Shown: positions 51,885 to 63,526, counted from the stretch's first letter. The stretch is 64,000 bases of DNA from Tetrapyrgos nigripes (GCA_013368315.1 JAACJM010000059.1:124001-188000), one strand, 5' to 3'. Numbers and translations are program-made. Notes: a model not told the origin generated them from the letters alone.

Positions 51885-52272
51885 TAACCACCCAAGTCAC
51901 ACAATGAATCAATAGATTGACAAGTTACAGGTGAGACGACAGAGAGAGAGAGAATAGAGAGATTGTAGGAACAAGTAGTGGATGAGTAGCTGACTATGCT
52001 TGACACTGCACTGTACTGTGAGCAGAGTGGAGACGAAGTGAACAGACTAAGGAACTAACTACAAGTCCTTGGGTATATATGTCAAAGAAGTGAATTGAGA
52101 ATAAGTGAATAAGTGGGAATGTCCATGGAGATAGGAATCGGAGGAGATAAATGATGAACATGTTAGATCAAGTGATGGTAACTGTAGACAGAGAAGATGA
52201 TGATGGGAAAGATGAAAGGAATGAATAGTAGTCCATGGAGGTAAGGAATGAATAGATCGGCGATTCGTGACA
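51860..52272 (-). repeat. gypsy LTR between G2 and G3
   Basis: 413 bp on the minus strand, from TGTCACGAATCG (52272) to TTCTTGACA (51860). It is the 3' LTR of G2, since G2's third ORF and purine tract lead into it, and at the same time the LTR directly upstream of G3 gag. Flanking bases (TTGTC below) show no duplication with the G2 left end, as expected if two elements share it. Confidence 0.8.
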
Positions 52273-52744
52273 CTACCCCCCTCTTATGACAAGCTTGCAC
52301 CGGAGCTCGTGTGTCATTGACCTCGTTGTCTGAGACTGTTGGATCCCAAAGTCCCTGGTCCCATGTGTCGTTGAGCCTTTTGTCGACCTCCTGGAAATTC
52401 ACCTCCTGCGAATCGCTGCTCTCATACCCTTTGTCGTATGTATCCTGTTCCCATATCGCTGTGGGGGTGTGATGTCCCCAGGAGCCCCAACTGTCAGAGT
52501 CCCAGCCTTTGTTGTCGTGAGGCTTACCCCACCCATCGTCTAGTCTGTCGTTGTTTGTAGTCCACCAATCGTCGTGGAACCAATCGTTTGGGTCATAGTT
52601 CCATGCCATGCAGAAGAAAAGATCAACTCCGTCGCCACGAGGGTTGTATGGGATTTTGGTGCCAGAGCAGACGAGTGAAGTTTCAGGTGCAAACGAGAAG
52701 GTGGATGCTGTGGTGGAGGTAAACATGTTTGTTTTAGAATCCAT
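52163..52744 (-). CDS. accessory ORF of G2: Trp-rich protein
   Basis: 193 codons between pol and the 3' LTR, the last 36 codons running into the LTR. The start MDSKTNMFTSTTAS is Ser/Thr-rich like that of the G1 ORF. The middle is rich in Trp, Asp and Gly (NDWFHDDWW, DDGWGK, GWDSDSWGSWG), and VDKRLNDTWDQGLW matches VDRRLRKQWAEYW of G1. The Cys/His block of the G1 protein is reduced to two cysteines (SLVCSG, FFCMAW). Same position and shared tail argue for one gene lost or changed in part. Function unknown. Confidence 0.55.
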   Translation of the reverse strand: MDSKTNMFTSTTASTFSFAPETSLVCSGTKIPYNPRGDGVDLFFCMAWNYDPNDWFHDDWWTTNNDRLDDGWGKPHDNKGWDSDSWGSWGHHTPTAIWEQDTYDKGYESSDSQEVNFQEVDKRLNDTWDQGLWDPTVSDNEVNDTRAPVQACHKRGVVSRIADLFIPYLHGLLFIPFIFPIIIFSVYSYHHLI

Positions 52745-52823
52745 GTTTGAGCGCAGGTCCTTTTAAGACCTTTGCGTCTAGATGGGTACTTTGTTTCGGC
52801 AATTTTTTGACAGTGAACGCTGT

Positions 52824-55800
52824 TTATCGGTGTCGGTACGCCCATGGATGTTTCTGATGGAATTCTTCAACCATGTCTGTTATGTTCGACAGGTTTGACA
52901 TGGGAACCCAAGAGTTCTCAGAGTCAGGGTAGTCCAACCACTTGATGAGATACTGAGTTCCTTTCCTATTCCTCGTGGGTTTTGAGTCTAGTATCTTTTC
53001 CACGTCGTATTCTTCATCTGCATCCAGCAACTCTGTGGGTGGTTCAGGGTAATTTGGTCCATGAGCGTCGGTTTCAACATATGGTGACAGCAATGATGCA
53101 TGAAAGATGGGATGTATTTGCCAGGTCTTCAGTAGTTTCAACTTGTAGTTGACCTGACCAATTTGTTCAATGATTTTGAATGGACCATGATGACAATCAG
53201 ATAACTTAGCTTTCGGTCTTGTTGTTTTTAGGTTTTTCCCGTCAAGTAATACCTTGTCCCCAATTTTGTATTCCAACCATGGTATGGAATGGTTTCTGTG
53301 CTGTCTTCATCCTCTCTGCTGCCAAAGTTAGACTGGCTTTGAGTTCGTCTCTGAGTCAGTTGAGATTTTTGAATCGTTCCTCGACTGTCAGTAGATCAGA
53401 TGTTGGATTAAATGTAGGAAAGAATCGTGGTTGATATCCATGTAAGAGTTCGAATGGCGATTTTCTGGTTGCTGAGTGAACTCTAGTGTTGTGGCTGAAC
53501 TCCGCGTAAGGTATATAGTCAACCCAGTCTTCCTGTCGGTAGTTACAGAAGATCCGTAAGAACTGTTCTAGTTCTTGGTTGTATCCTTCTGATTCCCCGT
53601 CGGTCTGTGGGTGATAAGCTGTGCTGAGTGCTGATGTTATTCCTAGTTTTTCATGGACCGCGGCCATGACTTTACTAGTGAACTGTGGTCTGCAATCGGA
53701 GATCATTTTATCCCACAGCCCATATTGATGCCATGTGTGATCAAGCAGGAGGTTAACTGTACCGTCACTGTCAATTGTTTTTGTACATGGCGATATAATG
53801 GCGGTTTTTGTTGACTTGTCGACCACGACGTGGATTGCATTGAATCCTTTACATTCAGGAAGATCCGTGATGAAATCGGTAGTGATAGTTCTGAAAGGAC
53901 GTTCTGGAATTTCAGTTGGTATCAAGGGAACCTGAGTCGGGTGATTATTCAGTTTGGTTAGCTGGCATTTGGTGCAACCATTTATGTAGTCTCTGACGAA
54001 GACTGACATTCCTGGCCACCAGAATTCTCTGCTAACCAGTTCGTAGGTCTTGTATCTGCGTGAATCGTGGTGTAACTTTACAATGTCTCATCAGAGATCA
54101 TCGTTGGCTGGGACATAGATTTTTCCTCGGAACAATATAATTCCGTCCTTGTAGTTCCACTCCTGTAGGTTTTTCACCAGAGACCGTGATCCATTTCATA
54201 GAATGACATTGAGGGCACTTACTACTTCGAGGTCCCTCTTGGGTGATTCTCTGATTCTTTGGCGCAATTCCAAGTCTCCTATGGCCATTACAGTCCCTTG
54301 TCTGGTCACTCGAATTCAGAAAAATTTAGGATCGAGGAGGATCCTGTTGGTATTGTCGTTTTCCACTCCGACTTGGTGATCTGGTCATCTGGACAGTGGA
54401 TCAGCTTTGTTAAGGCTTCCCAGTTTATGGAGGAGGGAAAACTCGAATTGTGTAAGAAATAATGCCCAGTGTGCTTGTCGTCGGCTGAGTTTCTGAGCCG
54501 TCTGGAAGTATGTTAAGTTTTGGTGATCGGTTAAGATCTCGATGGAGTGTGGGGCTCCTTCTAGATAGTGTCACCATGCTTCTAATGCTCGTATGATTGC
54601 AAGCAATTCTTTATCATGGATGTCGTAGTTTCGTTCTGTCTTGGAGAGGGACTTAGAGATATAGGCTACTGGGTGCCATTGGTTGTCATCTCCAGTTTGC
54701 ATGAGTATCCCTCCTGTTGCATATTCTGATGCATTGACTTCTACTCTATATGGTTTGGTATTATCAGGCATCAATAGGACTGGTTTAGACATAAAGGCCG
54801 CTTTGAGAGACTGGAAGGATTTCTCCATTTCTGCACCCTAACTCCACTGATTATCCTTCCTTGTTAGGTTAAACAGTGGTTATGCAATTTTCGAGAAATC
54901 TTTGATGAATCATCTGTAAAAGTTTCCGAATCCTAGGAATGCTTGTACTTCCTTTACTGTCTTTGGTGTTGGCCATTCAATTACCCCCGCTACTTTAGCA
55001 GGGTCCATTGCTAAGGTGTCATGGGAAACAATAAGGCCCAAGAAGTTGACCTTATCTGTTTCGAATGTGCACTTCTCAGGTTTCACATATAAGTCATTGT
55101 CCCGTAAGTGTTGTAACACCTTTTGTATGAGTTCGCGATGTTCTGACAAATCGTGGGTGAATATGAGAATGTCATCCATATAAATAACAACCTTCCCTTG
55201 ATCAATGAGATCCTTAAAGATTGTATTCATCATTGCCTGAAAGGTGGCTGGTGAATTCATCAGTCCGAAAAACATGACTGTTGGTTCGAAGAGTCCTCAG
55301 TTGGTTTTGAAGGTGGCTTTCCATTCATCTCCTTCCTTGATCCAGATGTTATTGTATCCCCATCGTAGATCAATCTTGGTGAATACGTGTGCGTTTTTGA
55401 GTTTGTCGATCAGTTCTGGAATAAGAGGTAAGGGATACGCATTCTTTATGGTACCCTTTTTGAGTTCTCTGTAATCTTGCACTGGTCGTAGTTTTCTGTC
55501 CTTCTTCTTGACGAAGAAGAGAGGACTCGCCATAGGTGACTTTGATGGTTTAATGTATCCTTTTTCGAGGTTTTTGTTTAAGAAAGAGTCTAACTTGGTT
55601 TGCTCGTTTGGTGAGAGAGGATATGTTTTGCACGTCCGTGGCTGAAAATCCTCTCATAGTTCGATTGCGTGATCCCAACTACTTCATTGGGGTAAGCGTT
55701 CTGAGGTTTCCTTGTCAAATACCAACAAGTAATTGTGATATTGTCTCGGGATCTGCTCTTCTAGTGATGTCGGTTGATCTGTTGTTGACTTGTTTTCAGC

Positions 55801-58196
55801 AGTTTGTTGTGCTTTTGTAAAAGCTGCTCGGATACTCAGCTTGGTTTTCAATAGTTCTTCGTCTTGATCCTTTGGGGCATCAATATATTCCATGGCGAGT
55901 TGACTCCACTGGTGTGGGATGTTCCATTGTCCAGTTGTATCTTCAGAGGGTAGCAGCGCCCCAATTCGATCTGTTTAGAGCGGGTGTTCTGAGGTCGTGG
56001 TCTTCGACGTTGTCCCGCTACCTTTGGTTGTGCCATCAGCTTGCATTGTCCTATGGGTTCTTTGTATGCTACTTGGTAGTCTCAATGGTATGTTCTAGGG
56101 TCGACTATTTCAGGTTGTCTTGGTTTTGTAGGATGTGTATTCGACTTAGCTTTGATTTTTACCAGGGGTTTTTCCAGTACGCAGGTATCGGTGCAGCGTG
56201 TCAGGTTAACTTCTGAGACTGCCCAATCGATTTCTGGGTTGTGGTGTTCTAGCCAATCGGTTCCTAGAATGATATCATGATCGCCGATGTCTGTAATATA
56301 AAATTCGGCAGTTTCTTCATGATGCGACTTTTGATCTTGTGTATAGATCTGTAATTTTTGGATGGTGTAGTGTGTCACCCATCCCATCACGTTTTTGGAT
56401 CTGTCAACATTTCGTACTGGGAAGGGTTTTTCTATGGGAATTCAATTTAAGTGGTGTTTTTGAGCGAAGGTGTTGTTGATAATAATCCCTTCCGCTCCGC
56501 TGTCTAGTAGAGTGATTGCGTCGATTTTTCGTCCAGTTATTTTACTGATTAGTTCCGTTTTCAATTCTGTCGAGGGAATCTGTCGATTTCAAGTGATTGC
56601 CGTGATTCTTAGCTCAGATGGGAATTGTGGCTTACGAAAGGGTATAAGGCTCCTGTATTGCCTGTTTTTTACTGGTATATATGTCCATACTCCTCCTCCT
56701 GACGATGTGACAGGGGAGGTATTTAAAAGCCCGTTTGTGTTACAAGATCCTTTAGGTATCCTGCTGCCTTCTCCTTCTTTTCTCCTGATAGTGACCTGAT
56801 CTTGGTGGTCAATTCCGTGATGTCCTTCATTGTAGTGTCTGTCTCGGAGGGTGAGGGTTCTGTGGTAGCTGTGGTTGTCCTTATTGAAGGTTTCCAGGCT
56901 GTGTTGCTGGTGGTTGTTGTGGTCGACCTGGGAAAAGTAGGGTAGTTCCATGTGGTGTGTCCCTTTTCGCGACAGCCGAAACATCGTCCTTCCTTTTTCA
57001 TCTTTTCTCTTTCTTTGTTTGTCAGCTTAGGTGGATATTTAGTATTCGAAGATGCACCTGGGGTATTACTTTGGAAGGCATTTACTTCCATACTTCTCGT
57101 TCGGCTTCCTCCTGTGCTTTGTGATCCCCTGGTCTGTTGTCCTACTTCTCCTCGTTGTTTATTCCATTGGGCTTTCTCTGCTTGTCTTTCCACCCAGATC
57201 ATGTGTTGTTTGACTGCAACCTTCTGTAGCATCACGAGATTCTTGGGTTGGGATGGTAGATAGGAAATTTGGTTTACCAATCCTCTTGGAAGCCCTTTTC
57301 GGTAGTGCTTCATTAATGCCTTGTCGTTGTAACCAGTATCTTTAGTGTATAGTTTGAATTGGGAGTTGTACTTATCTATATCTGCTAAGACTCCCTCCAT
57401 CCTTATGGTTTCTATCTTTGTTTGTGCTTGAGATTCCCGAGATGCTGGTTTAAAGTCTTGCAGGAATTCTCGCTTCACTTCGCGCAGGGTCCACGACTTC
57501 TTATTTGTTGTAGATCCCAATAACAACGAGTCTTTGTTTTCACTAGTCGATTCTTCATCACTATCACTATAGTCATCGTCTTCTGCGTAGATTTTCGCCA
57601 TCATGTTGTGAGCCCATCGTCCTGCTTCCTCTCCTGTGAAGAGGGTGAGAAATAGTGCTATTTTCTCGTTTTCCATAGGATAAACTCCATCGTTGAGCTG
57701 AAGATAGTTGTTAAACTCGGCTAACCAATCCTTTGCCAGGTTTCATTCTCCTGTGAACTTCTCTGGTTTTGCCCCTCTTTCTTTTGTGGTTCTATTAGGA
57801 GAAATAGAGAGATCATCTTCGCTGGAGGGGGTGTCAGCAGGGGGTCTATTTGTTCCTCCTGTGGCGGTGGTAGCTGAGGTGGGTTCGTTATGTTCGGACA
57901 TTTCAAGGGAAGAATAGAGCGTGTGGAAGCCAATGGATTGTTGGGGATGAACAGATATAGGTTCTTGAATCGCACTGGGAGTGCTGTCAGAGGGAGATCT
58001 AGTAAGGGAAGTTTGTGGTTCAGTTGGAGGAAGTGGTGGTTCTGGTTCGGGAATAGGTTCATTGCTAGGTTCTGATTCTTCAAATCGAGTGTACGATGAG
58101 GGTTCGGTTATTGGGAGTTGGGTTTCTGATGTAGGTTCAGACAGAACATATTGTCCAGGTGGTAGTATGGGTCTGAAGCCATGCTCTAGTTCTGCT
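52824..58196 (-). pseudogene. gag-pol: gypsy G2 gag-pol remnant with many TGA stops
   Basis: Gag (about 58,000-56,720) ends in a knuckle CFGCREKGHTTWN where the last Cys is Tyr. Protease: LLDSGAEGIII (about 56,500). [22 protein letters not shown] and the YMDD box (about 55,180). RNase H: DIHDKELLAIIRALEAW. Integrase: TTDFITDLPECKGFNAIHVV with D, then ISDCRPQF and DGESEGYN (both changed from the usual DRGPQF and TERxN). Chromodomain: EYDVEKILDSK. In-frame stops lie near 57744, 56590, 56443, 56083, 55655, 55298, 54911, 54877, 54839, 54571, 54197, 54092, 54089 and 53357; all but two (TAA, TAG) are TGA. A frameshift near 53,285 separates integrase from chromodomain. Confidence 0.88.
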
Positions 58197-58394
58197 CATG
58201 TAAGTACTCGGTTGTGTATGGAGAATCAGTTCGGACACGGATTGTTTAGACAGGCGTCCCACTGATTATTAGCTGAGATATAACAGTCCTGTTGACTTCG
58301 AAGATAATATGCATGAGGTCAATGGATGCAGGCAAGGGGAATGTGAGGTGAGGAGGTACAACTGGGAGCTTGTGAGGCGATGTGTGATCGTGAT

Positions 58395-58516
58395 GTCAAG
58401 CTAACACTCAAGCTAACACTCAAGCTAACACTCAAGCTAACAGTCAAGCTAACAGTCAAGCTAACACTCAAGCTCACAGTCAAGCTCACAGTCAAGCTCA
58501 CAGTCAAGCTATCACT
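58395..58516 (+). repeat. 12-bp minisatellite CAAGCTAACACT
   Basis: About ten tandem units with variants CAAGCTAACAGT and CAAGCTCACAGT. The ORFs seen on both strands here are only the repeat read in frame. Confidence 0.92.
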
Positions 58517-59049
58517 TCAGGCACCCATATCTAGGTACCTAGTTAAAGTGGATGGGTCCCATTAATCAACCTGCCTAGGAGGCCTTAGTAACCAGGGGCC
58601 TATACACACTCTATCAAAATGTTCCCTGGGACTCCCCAGTGTCAAGACCAAGACTCACTGTCACCATTTGGCACCATGCCAAGCCTTGCCATTTCATCAT
58701 ATTTTTTTATTCATCATGCCAGTTGCCATTGGCAACACATAACTGTCTTTATCTCATTGTTCTCTTTAGTCTAGTTGCCATGTAGGCATGTAGGTTGATC
58801 CACCTGAAGTTTGGATCCTTGTGTGAGTAGTGTCACTCACACAGTTTAGACACTTCTGGCTCAAGGGTGGGTAGCACCCAGACACCTAGCCACCTTTTGG
58901 GACCTCCTGGGACTTACTTATTTCTCCTACACTGGGAGTCCCCAATATCTACTCCTTCAAGTTAATGCAAAGCTACACTCAAGCCCACTCACACTCAAGC
59001 TAACTCAAGCTAACACTCAAGGACTCAATAGAGGATAAGTGTTGTTTAT

Positions 59050-59420
59050 GCCATTTAATGCAAGTATCTTTTTATAAAATGAAGGCTGGGATAAGCACAG
59101 CCACACACAAAATGCAAGTGCAAGCCATTTAAGGTAAGTATCTTGTTATGAAATGAATTGTAGTGAAGAGTTGGGCAGACTAGGATAAGATGGAAGTCAA
59201 ATGAGCCATTTAATGTTATGAAATGAAGTGTAAAGTTGGGTAGGCTGGGATAAGCACAGCTGCACCCAAAATGGAAGTTAAATGTAAGTATCTTGTGAAG
59301 TTGGACAGGCTGGGATAACCACAGCCACAATGAAAGTCAAGTATCTTGTTCAAATCTTGTTATGAAATGAAGTGTAGTGAAGTTGTATGATAAGCACAGC
59401 CATACCCAAAATGGAAGTCA
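59050..59420 (+). repeat. tandem repeat of about 90-100 bp, four diverged copies
   Basis: Each copy has AAGTATCTTGTTATGAAATG, GGGATAAGCACAGCCACAC and CCAAAATGGAAGTCAA-type blocks. Lengths differ by internal deletions. Confidence 0.75.
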
Positions 59421-59424
59421 AGCG

Positions 59425-59512
59425 CTCACTCAAGCTAACTCAAGCTAACTCAAGCTAACACTCAAGCTAACTCAAGCTCACTGAGGCTTGAGTAGCTTGA
59501 CTGTTAGCTTGA
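59425..59512 (+). repeat. CAAGCTAACT repeat with inverted tail
   Basis: Short units of CAAGCTAACT or CAAGCTAACACT, followed at 59486-59512 by TTGAGTAGCTTGACTGTTAG, the same repeat in inverted orientation. Partner of 58395-58516; together they bracket about 900 bases. Confidence 0.8.
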
Positions 59513-59527
59513 AAAACCAGGTGCCCA

Positions 59528-59555
59528 GGAATGAATAGATCGGCGATTCGTGACA
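59528..59555 (-). repeat. stub of the G2 5' LTR
   Basis: 28 bases identical to the start of the LTR at 52272 (TGTCACGAATCGCCGATCTA on the minus strand). The rest of the LTR is missing. Confidence 0.8.
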
Positions 59556-59960
59556 GTCCAGACATGACAGGGAAGAGGAAATGGATAGAAAGATGGAATG
59601 GAAAGAATAGAGTACGACAGTGCGAAGTATGGTGAGCTGAGAACGATAAAAGTCAAATCAAACTGTGAGGGTTAAGGCCTCAAGCTGATGACTAAATAGA
59701 AAGGAGATAAAAGAGTTGATTCGACTACTGACTTAGATACAAAGAAGCAAATTATATACTATATCTAGAAGATTGAATATAAAAGAAACTTGTAACAGCT
59801 GGAAGTAATGAACGACGCAAGTTAGAGTATGACAAGATAAATAAGATAAATGCCTAAATATGGAGGAGATCGTTATAGCACGATGGATGACAATGATTGA
59901 ATTGGAGGTCAGACCGGTCTCAAAGCTGGAGCCAAGGGCCAAAGCCTACCTGTCCCTCCT

Positions 59961-60389
59961 CGGCAACTGTACAAACTCAAGAAATTATCAATATCCGCAT
60001 ATGCATACACCCACAAAAATGTTACTACAGACAAGATCAAAGGAATTGATATTGTTCAAGAGATCTCAGACTGCAAGTACCAGATCGTATGTGTCGATCC
60101 CAAGCACCTGCAGAAGAAGGAGTGAGTACAAATTGCATCAAGTACAGTCTTCAAGTCCAATGTCATCTTTACTTGCGCCGAAGCTCATCTCATTGATGAA
60201 TAGGGGAATCCTGACTTCCGCCCCGACTTCAGGTCCATTGGAACTTTCTTTCATGGCCAACTCCCTTCCCATATCTGCTTCTTTGGTCTCTCCGCCACTA
60301 TTGAGCCTGGAAAATCAACAATAATGATATGCCAACATCTCGGGTTCAGGGAGGCGGCGTTTCATCTCATTTGCAGCTCAAATGAGTGA
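59961..60389 (+). pseudogene. RecQ-like DEAD/H-box helicase fragment
   Basis: One frame carries KYQIVCVDPKHLQ, FKSNVIFTCAEAHLIDE, FRPDFRSIGTFFHGQLPSHI, FGLSATIEPG and FREAAFHLICSSNE. These are the motif Ia-III region of the RecQ-type helicases found in many copies in basidiomycete genomes (EAHLIDEWG and LSAT in intact members). TGA (60123) and TAG (60201, where Trp is expected) interrupt the frame, and both ends of the gene are missing. It is a dead fragment of about 140 codons. Confidence 0.75.
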
Positions 60390-60404
60390 CCTGGACCTGA
60401 AAGA

Positions 60405-61503
60405 TCATGTTAAACAAAAGAACAGCTGAGAAAGAGAAGTAAGAACCATAGGATGCAGACGAATCCGCTTTGTAACCACTAATCCCTTCCGTCTTGATGC
60501 AGCCATGCACTCGGTGATGTACCAAACCACAGGATCACGCTTCTTAAGCCGTTCTGCAAGACTCTTCATGGAAAAAGACTTGATATCCTTCATTTCAAGT
60601 GACCTGACAGGTAGACGGGTTCGGAAGTTTGGATCATAGTTGGGATCATCCTCAGAGGGATCGGTTGTAAGATCCTCAATGCCACTATGAAGACAATTAC
60701 CCACAACACGTAGAAACCATGGTGATAAGGATGGACGTGCGTAATGAACAGAGCTGAGATCTACGGATGGGGAAAAATGATGCTCGCGTTCCGATATTAG
60801 AGTTGCTTTCGATGACGGGTAGCTGTACTTGTGGTCGTAAATCTTCTTTACGCTATCGAGTACTCAGATGGTTGTCTTTCCTTGAAGCCAACGCTGCAGC
60901 ATAATCGAATGTTTGATGCGCACTGTACGGTATGGACCTTCTTCATCAAGATTACATCCAGAAATTTCCCAATGCTCCCAGAAAAGTGACTACGAATCTC
61001 ATCAAGTATCAGATCTGCCTTCTCCTCATCCGAGAGTGTATCCTTCCGTACTCGTTTATACGAGGGATAATGTGGTGGTGAGGGAGGATTAGGAAAAAGA
61101 GATAGTTCTAGAGTACTAGACACGAAAGAATTATCTGTATCGTCGTGTTTTTGTTTGGGAGAGGAAGGGGTAGATAGCGGCATATCATCAAATGGTGAGT
61201 CCAATCCCATGGTCAAGTCTGGAAGATCGTTGACAGAAGGCGTATCATTGATGGACAGCGCAACCGGGTTTGATCGAGTCGAAGCAAGTGTCGCTGCCTG
61301 TAGATACGTCACAGAATGGGGATAACTGACATTTTGACAGGTATGGAAATGAGAACGAAGTGGAAGGAAGAGACTCGGAGGGAGCCGGTATTTGATGTGG
61401 AATGTACCAAAGCCCAATTGAGGGGCCGAGATGTTGCTGGCGTCGAGAAATGAGCCGAATATTTGTTACTCAGAGGCCGTCCTCGTCCTCCCTTCTCGGA
61501 CAT
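60405..61503 (-). pseudogene. DUF6589-type gene, N-terminal remnant
   Basis: The minus strand begins with GGRGRPLSNKYSA (about 61,490), later has SDEEKADLILDEIRSHFSGS (about 61,020), and ends with MKDIKSFSMKSLAERLKKRD, VVWYITECMAASRRKG and KRIRLHPMVLTSLSQLFF (about 60,590-60,410). This order is that of the N-terminal part of the large DUF6589-containing proteins that are repeated in Agaricomycete genomes. Frames change near 60,850 and 61,310, and the DUF6589 domain itself is absent, so it is truncated. Identification is from memory of the family pattern. Confidence 0.5.
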
Positions 61504-61504
61504 A

Positions 61505-61839
61505 GCAGCAAAGTAAACGCGGTCAGCAGATGCGATACGAAGGTCGGACTAGAAGTAAAAGCTTAAGCTGTGACGCCACTCTCCTTCCAAAAATGGCTCG
61601 TGTGAAGATTACACAATATATCAAATGTATTGGCACCCGGGTTATCAGCAGAATGCATCATTTTAATGATCGCTGTTACTGTCAGTGTTACGGACTGTGG
61701 TCATGCCCCGTCCAGCGTTATATCGTTGAGGACGCTATCTGAGTCCCTTCGATTCCTCAGCTGAATTCCCCCTCCTTGTACACTTGCGGGTCATCCTCCT
61801 CTCCCTTCTGCACCAGTGCTCGCAAACCCGACTCCGGCT
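61505..61839. other. intergenic, upstream of the receptor gene
   Basis: No ORF of note and no small CaaX-ending ORF that could be a pheromone precursor. A pyrimidine-rich stretch (61,740-61,810) precedes the ATG. Confidence 0.5.
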
Positions 61840-63526
61840 ATGAGTTACCCCAATCAAGTCTATTCTGCCTTCACCTTCATAGGCTTCTTCCTATGTATGA
61901 TTCCGCTGCCCTGGCATCTGGAAGGTGCGCCAATTTTATCTTTGCTGTCACTTCTGCGAGTGCTGACGAACCGAAATAGCATGGAATACTGGAACTTGTC
62001 TCTACATGATTTGGACTGGGCTTGCTTGCCTCAACTTGGGTATCAACTCCGTCGTTTGGAATAACGACGCTATCAACAGGGCTCCCGTCTGGTGCGATAT
62101 CTGTACGTAGCATGCCGTTCTCTCTAATTCAACTACTCATTAATCTTGATTGTTAGCTACCCGCTTCTTCCTCGGCTCATCTGTCGCCATCCCCGCTGCC
62201 TCTCTCTGTATCAACCGTCGTCTGTATCATATCTCTACCGCCAACAATGTGACTACTCGTGCTGAGAAGCGCCGGACGATTATGGTCGACCTTGCGATTG
62301 GGCTGGGTATCCCTATCTTGGAGATGATCCTTCGTGAGTTTTGCGACTTGATAGCCTGAGACAGCTTCTGACACTCGGGCGCAGAATACATTCCTCAAGG
62401 ACATCGTTTCAACATCTTCCAAGAGATTGGATGCTACCCCTTCACCTATAACACTTGGGTTGCCTATGTGCTCGTTTCTACGTGGCCGATTGCTATTGGT
62501 TTGGTGTCGATTTCGTACTGCAGTGGGTATTCTTTTCGGATCCATGAGGTTTTGTACTCACTTCTCCATAGTTCGCAGCATCATCGCCTTCAACAAGCGT
62601 CGTACTCAGTTCAAGCAACTACTTTCCAAGAACTCCAATCTGAGCTCAAACCGATTCTGGCGTCTCATGTGTCTTGCTGCAACCGAAGTCCTCCTAACCA
62701 TTCCCCTTGGAGCCTACGCCATCTACCTCAACACAACTTCTTTCCCTATCCAACCTTGGATCTCCTTCGCCGATACTCACTTCGGATTCTCTCGCGTCGA
62801 CTCTATCCCTTCCCTCCTCTGGAGAAGTGACAAGAGGTTGGAAACGCCCCTCGAGATTACTCGATGGTCTCCAGTCATCTGTGCCATCATCTTCTTTGGC
62901 TACTTCGGACTTGCGGATGAGGCTAGGAAGAACTACAGAGCGTTTTACGGAACCGTCACGAAGAAGCTAGGTATCTCCACGGTTGGTTCAGAATCAAAGT
63001 TGGGTTCTATTGGGTACGTGCAACTCCCTGCACCCTCTCCACGTTTTTGGCTAATTTTCTTCATCGTACTTCTAGATCTAGGAGTTTCGGTTTCAGTTCC
63101 AGTGGAAACTCATCTCGGGTGCCTGTCATTGTCACGAAGGAGACCTCGAGGAAGCGGGACTCCCTCGACTCCTTCACCAACTTCTCTACCTCGGACGGCG
63201 GTGACCGTCTCTCATACAACGAGAAGACCTTCAACGGCGAGATTTCCCTTGGAGGTCTTTGTCCCAACGATGTTGGCGGTGCACTCGCGGATGCTAAGGA
63301 ATATAGCTCCCCCATCTCCGAGAGCGGATCGTCGATTATCGAATCACCAAGGGACACTGACGCTCTTTGTCTCCCCAAACCAGCGATTACGAAGGATACT
63401 ATTGAGGTCTCCTCAATCCGATACCTATCTATGGTCTCCATACCCTCCCCGTCGTTGGCAGTTGGTTCAGTGCCCAAACACCCCATAGATGCTCCCTGCT
63501 CACCATCTGGTGACAGCCTAGTTTAA
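61840..63526 (+). CDS. STE3-like fungal pheromone receptor
   Basis: Six exons (61840-61924, 61980-62102, 62157-62333, 62385-62522, 62572-63013, 63076-63526) join in frame to 471 residues. Seven hydrophobic segments follow the STE3 plan: YSAFTFIGFFLCMIPLPWHL, a second with TGLACLNLGINSVVW, a third with FFLGSSVAIPAASLCINRRL, RTIMVDLAIGLGIPILEMIL, a fifth with VAYVLVSTWPIAIGLVS, then FWRLMCLAATEVLLTIP and VICAIIFFGYFGLADE. The Arg-rich third loop (FNKRRTQFKQLL) and a Ser-rich cytoplasmic tail of about 150 residues are typical. Such GPCRs bind farnesylated peptide pheromones and signal through a G protein to the mating MAPK pathway. No pheromone gene is in the window, so it may be a B mating-type receptor or one of the non-mating-type STE3-like receptors. 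Confidence 0.92.

Larger units (their letters stand above)
51860..59555 (-). mobile_element. decayed Ty3/gypsy chromovirus G2
   Basis: Gag, protease, RT, RNase H, integrase, chromodomain and a third ORF on the minus strand, related to G1 in sequence and gene order. The 3' LTR is 51860-52272. Of the 5' LTR only the first 28 bases remain (59528-59555), cut off from gag by about 1.2 kb of minisatellite-rich DNA. At least a dozen in-frame stops and several frameshifts make it inactive. Confidence 0.88.

Noticed and set aside
58395..58516. CRISPR-like regular repeats
   Set aside because: Units are 12 bp and directly adjacent without spacers; it is a minisatellite in a fungal genome.
58319..58565. 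ORFs of about 60 codons with a repeated four-residue pattern on both strands
   Set aside because: They are the 12-bp minisatellite read in frame.
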